Source: Trueperaceae bacterium
GTDB taxonomy: Bacteria; Deinococcota; Deinococci; Deinococcales; Trueperaceae
Assembly: GCA_029210865.1 (NCBI GenBank)
Contig: JARGGE010000133.1
Span: 1 to 7,356 of the forward strand
Length of the DNA stretch: 7,356 nt
Reading direction: 5' to 3'
Each line of letters opens with the position of its first letter. Position 1 is the stretch's first letter. A program made the translations under genes and the position numbers. Below, in pieces: positions 1 to 5,577 of the stretch. The notes beneath the pieces were generated by a model. The model had not been told where the DNA came from, ran no database searches, and saw only the letters and a list, made by a program, of their open reading frames with translations.

Positions 1-263
1 CCGAGGTCAAGGCCTTCGTCGAGCTCGCCAAGCTGCGTCTGCTCGCCGCCGGCAAGGGGGTGGCGACGATCACCGCCCACCTCACCGACGTCCAGGTGGC
101 CTTCCACCACGCCGACATCGACTACGACGCGCGCGCGATCCGCGAGCTGGGGGTGCCGGTCGAGCGCACCACCTACCCGCCCGGGTTCTCGCTCAAGCGC
201 CGCGGCGTGACCAGCGAACGCATGCTGCGGGCGATCGCCGACCTGCTCTACGCCTGCGGCTGA
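1..263 (+). CDS. mfd: Transcription-repair coupling factor, C-terminal end (partial)
   Basis: The open frame enters from the left edge (first whole codon at base 3) and ends at TGA 261-263, giving about 86 residues. The pattern is a helix rich in Leu/Ala/Arg (near FVELAKLRLLAAGKG), then short beta segments, a PPGFSLKRRG stretch and a final helix ending LLYACG. This fits the end of the C-terminal (TRCF) domain of Mfd, the ATP-driven translocase that strips RNA polymerase stalled at DNA lesions and recruits UvrA. The helicase motors lie outside the window, so the call rests only on the weakly conserved tail. A GTG at 60 is in frame but is internal, because the frame stays open upstream. The gene converges on the minus-strand block. 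The main alternative is another protein with a similar tail. Confidence 0.7.
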   Translation, partial: EVKAFVELAKLRLLAAGKGVATITAHLTDVQVAFHHADIDYDARAIRELGVPVERTTYPPGFSLKRRGVTSERMLRAIADLLYACG

Positions 264-317
264 GCGCCGAACGCGGGTGCGGCTGTGGGGAACCCCGCCT
301 CCGGGCCCGCGCGGCGC
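264..317 (+). terminator. GC-rich inverted repeat right after the mfd stop
   Basis: GCGCCG at 264-269 pairs with CGGCGC at 312-317, and CGCGGG at 272-277 pairs with CCCGCG at 306-311, leaving a two-base AA bulge. The 28-base interior holds a smaller GGGGAACCCC dyad. It starts on the base after the mfd stop codon. There is no T tract after it on the plus strand, so an intrinsic-terminator role is only inferred from position and stem strength. Confidence 0.4.
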
Positions 318-322
318 CAAAG

Positions 323-357
323 CGAGCGCCCCGGACGGAACCCGTCCGGAGCGCTCG
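323..357. terminator. Probable bidirectional terminator hairpin between convergent genes
   Basis: A 16-bp stem has one mismatch (C330 opposite A350) and a 3-base loop, AAC, at 339-341; arms are 323-338 and 342-357. It lies between the convergent mfd tail and the beta-barrel gene, about 34 bases past the latter's stop. Read on the minus strand it is followed by CGCTTTGG, a very short T run; read on the plus strand no T tract follows. Stem length and position support a terminator serving mainly the minus-strand gene. Confidence 0.55.
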
Positions 358-390
358 ATCGTTCGACGCGTCAGCGCGCCGAGCCTGCGA

Positions 391-840
391 TCAGAAGTGG
401 TAGTTGAAGCCGAGGCGCGCGGTGACGCCGAGCGCGAAGGGCAGACGGATGGTCGGGCCGACCTCGAGGAAGACGCCGCCTTCGGGCAGGCCGACCTCGC
501 CGAGGCGGTACTCGATGCCGCCGAAGAGGTTCGCGGTCGCGAACAGGTTGGATTCGAGGACGAGGGTCGCGCCGCCACCGACGTAGGTGTCGAGCGGGAG
601 GGCGCCGGTGTCGAGCTCGATGCCGTAGAGGACGTCGGCACCGACGGTCAGGGCACCCGCGCGGTACGAGTAGCCGACGTTGCCGCGCAGGTCGAGGCCC
701 GCGAAGACGTTCTCGACGCCGAAGTGGGCTTCGGCGCCCGGGTAGCCGCCGCTGACGCCGGCCCAGAAGCCGGACTGAGCGAACGCGGCGCCGGTGCCGA
801 GGGCGGCGACGGCGATGATGGACAGGAGCAGCTTGCGCAT
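391..840 (-). CDS. Small secreted outer-membrane beta-barrel-like protein
   Basis: This 149-residue protein begins with a clear signal peptide: Met-Arg-Lys, a hydrophobic run (LLLSIIAVAALG), then AFA before Gln22, so signal peptidase I probably cuts after Ala21. The mature part, about 128 residues, is rich in Gly and in alternating polar/hydrophobic segments typical of outer-membrane beta strands (for example YVGGGATLVLES and GVFLEVGPTIRLP). It ends in Phe (NYHF), the usual last residue of barrel proteins recognised by the BAM machinery. The frame is open up to 936, but the start is set at ATG 838-840 because a GGAGG sits 6 bases upstream and the signal peptide begins there. No specific family is recognised. 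It may be a small barrel or porin-like protein of unknown function. It ends facing the mfd tail across the 323-357 hairpin. Confidence 0.75.
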   Translation of the reverse strand: MRKLLLSIIAVAALGTGAAFAQSGFWAGVSGGYPGAEAHFGVENVFAGLDLRGNVGYSYRAGALTVGADVLYGIELDTGALPLDTYVGGGATLVLESNLFATANLFGGIEYRLGEVGLPEGGVFLEVGPTIRLPFALGVTARLGFNYHF

Positions 841-846
841 GCGATG

Positions 847-851
847 CCTCC
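847..851 (-). promoter_or_regulatory. Ribosome binding site that fixes the beta-barrel gene start
   Basis: On the minus strand GGAGG ends 6 bases before ATG 840-838. It selects this ATG over the in-frame start at 936, which would put 32 residues with no signal-peptide character ahead of the signal peptide. Confidence 0.75.
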
Positions 852-893
852 AAGATGAGTCCGAAGGGCCTGGGTGGTCCTTCGCTTCCATCC

Positions 894-899
894 TGTATA
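894..899 (-). promoter_or_regulatory. Possible -10 element for the beta-barrel gene
   Basis: TATACA on the minus strand lies in the only AT-rich patch of the 841-987 spacer (TGATATACAG). A start about 7 bases downstream would give a leader of roughly 47 bases that carries the GGAGG site. No good -35 hexamer is visible 16-18 bases upstream (GC-rich), so this is tentative. Confidence 0.35.
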
Positions 900-987
900 T
901 CACGGCGCTCGTCGCGTCCGGCGCGGAGAACCCCACAGGGACGCGCGGGATCGGATCGGACCGCGTGCTCGACGCCCGCCCGAGGGT

Positions 988-1338
988 TCAGCGCCCGCCA
1001 GATCGCTCGGCCAGGCGCCGCCGGGCGCCGCGGGTCTTGGGCGTCGCCCGGTTGCAGGGCGGCAGGTCGCCGTGGCGCTCCCGGTGCGTCGCCAGCAGCG
1101 CGGCCTCGTCGGCCTGCGGCACGCGCGAGTAGGCCTGCCGCCAGAAGGCCGCGTGCTCGGCGACGCAGCCGCCGGCCGCGAGGTGCTGGCGCAGCCGGTT
1201 GGGGACGTCGACCGCCGACTGGCCCACGTAGATCACGCGCTTGTCGGTGTCGGCGAGCTCGTACACTCCGGGCATCGGGTCGCGGCCGCGGGCGGGCGGC
1301 AGGCGGTCGAGGCGGCGCCAGCGCGCCGCGATCGGCAC
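988..1338 (-). CDS. Small GIY-YIG domain protein
   Basis: This 116-residue protein carries one GIY-YIG nuclease-type domain. GVY is at residues 24-26 and YVG at 37-39 (inside VIYVGQ), with ten residues between as the fold requires. A basic helix with Arg48 and Arg50 follows, then a glutamate in the DEAALLA helix (Glu78) and PPCN ending at Asn96; these correspond to the Arg, Glu and Asn of the catalytic set. The tail is Arg-rich (RGARRRLAERSGGR). There is no second domain, unlike UvrC or homing endonucleases. The start is GTG 1336-1338, with GAAGGG 6 bases upstream on the minus strand. That site overlaps the era stop, and the gap is only 10 bases, so the gene is surely co-transcribed with era and probably coupled to it. 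The cellular role is unknown. DNA processing is possible from the fold, but nuclease activity is not shown by sequence alone. Confidence 0.8.
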   Translation of the reverse strand: MPIAARWRRLDRLPPARGRDPMPGVYELADTDKRVIYVGQSAVDVPNRLRQHLAAGGCVAEHAAFWRQAYSRVPQADEAALLATHRERHGDLPPCNRATPKTRGARRRLAERSGGR

Positions 1339-1348
1339 GTCCGGCCCT

Positions 1349-2392
1349 TCAGACGGGGAAGCCGAGCTCGCGCAGCGCCTCGCGGTCGTCGCGCCAGTCG
1401 CGGCGGACGACGACGTCGAGCTCCAGGTAGACCTTCGTGTTCAGGAAGATCTCGAGCTGCTTGCGCGCCGTCTTGCCGATCTCGCGGATCATCTTGCCGC
1501 CCTTGCCGAGGACGATCGGGCGGTGGCCGACCTTCTCGACCCAGATCTCGGCGACGATGACCAGCGGCTCGTCCTTGCCGGGGCGCGGGTCGCGCCATTC
1601 GATCGTCTGCACCGCGACCGCGTACGGCAGCTCCTGGCGCAGGTGGACCATCGCGGCCTCGCGCACGATCTCGCCCGCCCACTGCTCGCGCGTCTGGTCG
1701 GAGCTGGCGTCGCCCGGGAAGTACCACGGGCTCTCGGGCAGCAGCGCCAGCAGGTCCTCGCGCAGCGCGTAGACGGCCTTGGGGTCGGCGAGGGCCGAGA
1801 GCACCACCTCGCGCTCGCGTTTGGGGTAGAGGTCGCGGTAGAGCGCGAGCGCCTCGTCCGGGTACTTCGCGACGTCGATCTTGTTGCCCACGAGCCAGAC
1901 GCGCACGTCGGGACCGAGCCCCTGCAGGAAGCGCGCGACCCCCTTGTCCTCGTCGCCTGGCGGGCGCCGCAGGTCGACCACCCAGAGGATGAGCTCGACG
2001 TCGACGACGGCCTCGCGAACCTCCTGCGCCATCGCCTTGTCGAGCGCGTCGACGCCCCGGTGGAACCCGGGGGTGTCGACGAACACGAGCTGACGGTGGT
2101 CGGCGGAGTAGATGCCGCGGACGCCGCGGCGGGTGGTCTGCGGCTTCGAGGAGATCGGCGCGACCTTGACGCCGAGCAGCGTGTTCAGGAGCGTGGACTT
2201 GCCGACGTTCGGCTTGCCGACGATCGCGACGAAGCCCGCGCGGGTCGGCTCGCTGCCGACCGGCGCGAAGGAGAACGGTTCGGCGAGCGTCGGACCATCC
2301 GGGTCGGCCGCAACCGCGTCGGCCTCGGTCGCGTCGGCGTCGGGAAGCTCGGCCGTGTCGTCGTGGTGGGGGTGGAGGTGGTCGTCGGACAT
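1349..2392 (-). CDS. era: GTPase Era, 16S rRNA/30S maturation factor
   Basis: Era binds the 3' end of 16S rRNA and checks late 30S assembly in a GTP-dependent way. All family marks are present in 347 residues: Walker A/G1 GKPNVGKST at 59-67, the G2 region around QTTRRGVRG at 85-93, G3 DTPGFH at 106-111, G4 NKID at 170-173 and G5 Ser-Ala at 199-200. A C-terminal KH RNA-binding domain follows, with its GKGG loop at 296-299 leading into MIREIGKTAR, and the family-typical WRDD near 333-336. Era is usually about 300 residues. The extra length is a roughly 50-residue N-terminal tail rich in Asp, Glu and His that looks disordered. The start at ATG 2390-2392 is supported by GAGAGG 7 bases upstream, so the tail is probably translated. 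No TAnnnT or TATAAT-like box is visible between the tRNA and this gene. Transcription may therefore come from the tRNA-fMet promoter by readthrough. Confidence 0.96.
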   Translation of the reverse strand: MSDDHLHPHHDDTAELPDADATEADAVAADPDGPTLAEPFSFAPVGSEPTRAGFVAIVGKPNVGKSTLLNTLLGVKVAPISSKPQTTRRGVRGIYSADHRQLVFVDTPGFHRGVDALDKAMAQEVREAVVDVELILWVVDLRRPPGDEDKGVARFLQGLGPDVRVWLVGNKIDVAKYPDEALALYRDLYPKREREVVLSALADPKAVYALREDLLALLPESPWYFPGDASSDQTREQWAGEIVREAAMVHLRQELPYAVAVQTIEWRDPRPGKDEPLVIVAEIWVEKVGHRPIVLGKGGKMIREIGKTARKQLEIFLNTKVYLELDVVVRRDWRDDREALRELGFPV

Positions 2393-2399
2393 GGTGGGT

Positions 2400-2405
2400 C
2401 CTCTC
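2400..2405 (-). promoter_or_regulatory. Ribosome binding site of era
   Basis: GAGAGG on the minus strand lies 7 bases before ATG 2392-2390. It matters because it supports the long N-terminal tail rather than a start nearer the G domain; no Met codon occurs between residue 1 and residue 121. Confidence 0.65.
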
Positions 2406-2459
2406 GGCCCGGGCTTCCGGGCGCGGTCGTGCCGAACGTTGGGGTCCCCCGACGGTGAC

Positions 2460-2477
2460 CCCCGAACGGGTTCGGGG
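2460..2477 (-). other. Alternative hairpin sharing an arm with the downstream stem
   Basis: CCCCGAA at 2460-2466 pairs with TTCGGGG at 2471-2477 around a CGGG loop (7 bp). The arm 2471-2477 is also part of the longer stem at 2471-2499, so the two folds exclude each other in the same transcript. A role as an attenuator or readthrough switch is inference. Confidence 0.45.
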
Positions 2478-2499
2478 CCCCCGATCAGGGGGCCCCGAA
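2471..2499 (-). terminator. Perfect 12-bp hairpin just after tRNA-fMet
   Basis: Arms 2471-2482 and 2488-2499 are perfectly complementary, with a 5-base loop. On the minus strand the hairpin begins 6 bases past the encoded CCA of the tRNA. Its position suggests a terminator or a 3'-processing barrier. No T tract follows on the minus strand (the next bases are CCCGTTCGGG), so it may be leaky and allow transcription into era. Confidence 0.5.
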
Positions 2500-2505
2500 G
2501 GCGTG

Positions 2506-2582
<77 letters not shown>

Positions 2583-2597
2583 ATGGACGCAAAAGAA

Positions 2598-2627
2598 AGG
2601 GTACACGAGGGGCAGGGGGCGTGTCAA
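2598..2627 (-). promoter_or_regulatory. Strong sigma-70-type promoter for tRNA-fMet
   Basis: On the minus strand a perfect TTGACA (2627-2622) is followed after 18 bases by TACCCT (2603-2598, 4 of 6 matches to TATAAT). The expected start near 2591 is about 8 bases ahead of the tRNA 5' end. The region from the -10 to the tRNA is AT-rich against a very GC-rich background. The TGA inside TTGACA is also the stop codon of the upstream phosphorylase gene. It may drive era and the GIY-YIG gene by readthrough. Confidence 0.8.
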
Positions 2628-3955
2628 GCGCGGTCGCTCGCGGCGGGCCCGCCGTCGCCGCCCGGTCGCCCGACCGTCCCGAGCAGCAGCGGCCCCGGCG
2701 CGGCGGTGTCGCGGATCTCGGCCGCCCCCGCCAGGGCCGCCAGCGCCGCGTCGAGCCCGCGCCCGTCGCGGTGGTGGAGCGTCGCCAGCACCTCGCCGCG
2801 CCGCACCCGGTCGCCGACCTTCGCGTGGAGCGTCAGCCCCACGCCCAGGTCGAGGACGTCGCTCTTGCTCGCGCGACCGCCGCCCAGGCGCTGCACCGCG
2901 CGCCCGATCGCCTCGGCGTCGTAGGCGGCCACCACGCCGTCGACGGGCGCCGTCCAGGACGCCTCGCCTGGCGCGACCTCGAGGTGGTCGAGCGCCGCCA
3001 CGTCGCCCCCCTGCGCCGCCACCCAGCGCTCGAAGCGCGCGAAGGCGCGGCCGTCGTCGAGCGCCGCCGCGACGCTCGCGGCGTCGTGCCGCAGGCCGGT
3101 GGCGTCGAGCACTTCCGCGGCCAGGGCGACCACGAGCACGCGCAGGTCGGCGGGCCCGCCGCCGCGCAGGACCGCCATGGCCTCGCGCACCTCGAGCGCG
3201 TTGCCGACCGCGTGGCCGAGCGGTTCGGCCATGCTCGAGAGCACCGCGCGCACGTTCCGGCCGGCGCGCCGGCCGATGTCGACCATCGCCTCGGCGAGCG
3301 CGCGGGCGTCCGCCTCGGTCTTCATGAAAGCCCCGCTGCCCACCTTGACGTCGAGCACCAGGCTGTGGGCGCCGCCGGCCAGCTTCTTGCTCATGATGCT
3401 ACTCGCGATCAGCGGGAGCGAGGCGACCGTGCCCGTGGCGTCGCGGAGCGCGTAGAGGAGGCCGTCGGCCGGCGCGAGGTCCTTCGACTGTCCCGTCACC
3501 GCCACCCCCACGGTGCGCACCTGCTCGAGGAACGCGCGTTCGTCGAGCGTGGAGCGGAAGCCGGGGATCGCCTCGAGCTTGTCGACCGTCCCGCCGGTGT
3601 GGCCGAGGCCGCGGCCCGACATCTTGGCGACGGTGGCACCCAGCGCGGCCAGGAGCGGGGCGAGCACCAGCGTGGTCTTGTCGCCGACCCCGCCGGTGGA
3701 GTGCTTGTCGACGGTGTGCGGCAGATCGGACAGGTCGAGGACGTCGCCGCTGGCGGCCATGACCTCGGTCAGGTCGGCGGTCTCCTGCGGTGTCATGCCC
3801 CGCCACACGACCGCCATGAGCCAGGCGGCGACCTGGTAGTCGGGGACCTCGCCGCGCACGTAGGCGCCGAGGAAGGCTTCGAGGGTGGCGCGGTCGTGCG
3901 CGCCGCCGTCGCGTTTGTGGGCGATGACGTCGAGGGCGCGGACGGGAGCGGTCAT
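2624..3955 (-). CDS. pdp: Pyrimidine-nucleoside (thymidine) phosphorylase
   Basis: The enzyme splits thymidine, deoxyuridine or uridine with phosphate into the base and (deoxy)ribose-1-phosphate, in cytosolic nucleoside salvage. The 443 residues match the usual length of about 430-440. The signature SGRGLGHTGGTVDKLE is at 113-128. Phosphate contacts Lys84, Ser86 and Thr123 lie in DKHSTGG and the signature, and pyrimidine contacts Arg171, Ser186 and Lys190 lie in ALRD...IASSIMSKK, at the same numbers as in E. coli DeoA. The Val-Ala-Lys-Met before the signature resembles Bacillus Pdp more than E. coli DeoA, so broad pyrimidine specificity is favoured but not proven. The C-terminal alpha/beta domain (from about 330) is complete, with a short Gly/Pro-rich tail. 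The start at ATG 3953-3955 has no convincing ribosome site; a TAGCAT box exactly 6 bases upstream suggests a leaderless transcript. The stop overlaps the tRNA promoter. deoA is the alternative name. Confidence 0.94.
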   Translation of the reverse strand: MTAPVRALDVIAHKRDGGAHDRATLEAFLGAYVRGEVPDYQVAAWLMAVVWRGMTPQETADLTEVMAASGDVLDLSDLPHTVDKHSTGGVGDKTTLVLAPLLAALGATVAKMSGRGLGHTGGTVDKLEAIPGFRSTLDERAFLEQVRTVGVAVTGQSKDLAPADGLLYALRDATGTVASLPLIASSIMSKKLAGGAHSLVLDVKVGSGAFMKTEADARALAEAMVDIGRRAGRNVRAVLSSMAEPLGHAVGNALEVREAMAVLRGGGPADLRVLVVALAAEVLDATGLRHDAASVAAALDDGRAFARFERWVAAQGGDVAALDHLEVAPGEASWTAPVDGVVAAYDAEAIGRAVQRLGGGRASKSDVLDLGVGLTLHAKVGDRVRRGEVLATLHHRDGRGLDAALAALAGAAEIRDTAAPGPLLLGTVGRPGGDGGPAASDRA

Positions 3956-3961
3956 GGGTCC

Positions 3962-3967
3962 ATGCTA
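3962..3967 (-). promoter_or_regulatory. Putative -10 box for a leaderless pdp transcript
   Basis: TAGCAT on the minus strand is followed by exactly six bases (GGACCC) and then the ATG. A -10 hexamer normally occupies about -12 to -7, so transcription would start at or next to the A of ATG. No clear -35 is visible. Readthrough from murE is the alternative source of transcript. Confidence 0.45.
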
Positions 3968-3980
3968 CGCGGGTGCGCGA

Positions 3981-4060
3981 GCGGCCGCGGCGGTCACCGT
4001 CGCCAGGTCCTCAGCGGCGTGCGGCCGCGGTGGCCACCGTCGGCGGGTCCTCAGCGGCGA
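3981..4060. repeat. Two-copy 40-bp tandem repeat spanning the murE 3' end
   Basis: Bases 3981-4020 and 4021-4060 align over 40 bases without gaps, with 5 differences. Both copies begin GCGGCCGCGG and end GTCCTCAGCGGCG. The right copy contains the murE stop (TGA at 4053-4051) with the last Arg-Arg codons; the left copy repeats an ...Ala-Arg-Arg-stop remnant at 4011-4020. A third GCGGCC begins at 4061 but then diverges. The right copy also holds a perfect 12-base palindrome, CGGTGGCCACCG (4028-4039). It fills most of the murE-pdp gap. Confidence 0.85.
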
Positions 4061-5577
4061 GCGGCCACCTCTGCGGCCGCGGCGAGCGCCGCGGCCGCCT
4101 CGTCCCACGGCAGCGCCTCGGACCCGCGCTCGAGCGTCCGCTCGTGCCCCTTGCCGGCCAGGAGGATCAAGTCGCCGGGGCGCGCCTCCGCCAGCGCGCG
4201 CGCGATGGCGGCGCGGCGGTCGCCCACGCGGACGAAGTCGCGCCCCTCGACGCCGCCCACGGCGCGGGCGCCGGCCGCCATCCGCTCGAGGATCGCCTCG
4301 AGGTCCTCGCTGCGGTGGTCCTCCTCGGTGAACACGGCGAAGTCCGCACCGCGCACCGCGGCGGCCCCCAGCGGGGCGCGCTTGCCGGGGTCGCGCTCGC
4401 CGGCGGCCCCGACGACCACCAGCCGCCGCCCGCCGGGGGCGGGCGCGACGGCCGCGAGCGCCTTGGCGAGCGCGTCCGGCGTGTGGGCGAAGTCCACCAC
4501 CACGCTGCAGGGCTCGGTGGCCACCAGCTGCATCCGTCCCGGGACGCCCCCGAACGTCGCCAGGCGTGGCACCGACACGTCGAGTGGCACCCCCAGCTCG
4601 CGCGCCGTCGCGAGGGCCGCCAGCGCGTTGAGGACGTTGAAGTCCCCCACCATCGGGAGCGTCGCCGGATGGCGGTCGTCGCCCGCGACCACCACGAAGC
4701 GCAGGCCCGTGGGTCCGGCCTCGATCGCGTCCGCCCACACGTCGGCGCTCGGCCCGCGGCCGAAGGTCACCTGCCGCGCGGGCGCCGCGTCCGCGAAGAA
4801 GGGGTACTCGGGGTCGTCGCGGTGGAGCACGGCGGCAGCCGCGCGCGCGACCAGCCCCGCCTTCGCCGCCCGATAGGCGGCGTAGGTCTTGTGGTGGTCG
4901 AGGTGCTCGGGGCTGAGGTTCGTCCAGGCCATGACGTCGTACCGCACGTGGGCGAGCCGCTGCAGGCTGGCGCCGTGCGAGCTCGACTCGACGACCGCGA
5001 AGCGCGCGCCCGCGTCGCGCGCGGCGGCCAGGTGCGCCTGCACCTCGGTGGCCTCGGGGGTGGTGAAGTGCCCCTCGAGCGCTGCCGACGCGGTTCCGAT
5101 CCGGGCGAGGGCAGAGGAGAGGAGCGAGGCGACCGGCTCGGCGGCGTCGCCCTGGAGCAGGTGGTGGAGCAGCGTGCTCGTCGTGGTCTTGCCGTCGGTG
5201 CCGGTCACGCCGGCGACCCGCAGCGAGCGCGCTGGGAAGCCGTGGAAGGCCGCGGCGAGCGCCGACGTCGCCCAGCGGTCGTCGTCGACGTGGACGTAGG
5301 GGACCGGCAGGTCGGGGACCGCGTCGCGGGTGCCCGCGACGGCCACCGCCCCGCGAGCGATCGCCTCCGCTGCATGGTCGTGGCCGTCGACCACCGCGCC
5401 GACGCGCGCGACGAAGAGCGCGCCCGGTTGCGCCCGGTCGGCGCGCTGGACGACGCCGGTGACGAGCGCGGTGGTCGCGTCGCCGAGGTCGCCCAGCGGG
5501 GCCCGTTCGCCAAGCGCCTCGCGAAGCAGCCGACCCAGCGGCACGGCGTGGGGTGCCGGCACGCCGGCTGGCGTCAC
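4051..5577 (-). CDS. murE: UDP-N-acetylmuramyl-tripeptide synthetase (MurE ligase)
   Basis: MurE adds the third amino acid to UDP-MurNAc-L-Ala-D-Glu in cytosolic peptidoglycan synthesis, using ATP. In 508 residues the Mur ligase order is clear: a substrate-binding N domain, the ATP loop GVTGTDGKTTT at 123-133, SSSHG at 198-202, NLSPEHLDHH at 220-229, YRAAK with the expected carbamylated lysine at 239, VDFAHTPDAL at 361-370 and GKGHE at 475-479. The selectivity loop, DNPR in meso-DAP enzymes, reads E-D-H-R at 419-422 in TEEDHRSED. Another amino acid is therefore likely, and L-ornithine would fit Deinococcota. The frame is open up to 6408, but the start is placed at GTG 5577-5575, which overlaps the kinase stop as GTGA; this indicates translational coupling. 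Upstream in this frame the sequence is the antisense or shifted image of the kinase gene. A start a few codons later (GTG, residue 6) is possible. Confidence 0.93.
   Translation of the reverse strand: MTPAGVPAPHAVPLGRLLREALGERAPLGDLGDATTALVTGVVQRADRAQPGALFVARVGAVVDGHDHAAEAIARGAVAVAGTRDAVPDLPVPYVHVDDDRWATSALAAAFHGFPARSLRVAGVTGTDGKTTTSTLLHHLLQGDAAEPVASLLSSALARIGTASAALEGHFTTPEATEVQAHLAAARDAGARFAVVESSSHGASLQRLAHVRYDVMAWTNLSPEHLDHHKTYAAYRAAKAGLVARAAAAVLHRDDPEYPFFADAAPARQVTFGRGPSADVWADAIEAGPTGLRFVVVAGDDRHPATLPMVGDFNVLNALAALATARELGVPLDVSVPRLATFGGVPGRMQLVATEPCSVVVDFAHTPDALAKALAAVAPAPGGRRLVVVGAAGERDPGKRAPLGAAAVRGADFAVFTEEDHRSEDLEAILERMAAGARAVGGVEGRDFVRVGDRRAAIARALAEARPGDLILLAGKGHERTLERGSEALPWDEAAAALAAAAEVAARR

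Noticed and set aside
841..936. Upstream in-frame start for the beta-barrel protein
   Set aside because: It would put 32 unrelated residues before the signal peptide. The GGAGG site and signal peptide point to ATG 840.
1181..1197. 17-base identity with 6001-6017
   Set aside because: Both stretches encode Arg-Leu-Arg-Gln-His-Leu on the minus strand in unrelated proteins; shared codon bias and chance explain it, and the flanks do not match.
1241..2458. 405-codon plus-strand open frame opposite era
   Set aside because: Shadow of era: long open frames arise because stop codons are rare at this GC content. There is no recognisable motif or ribosome site.
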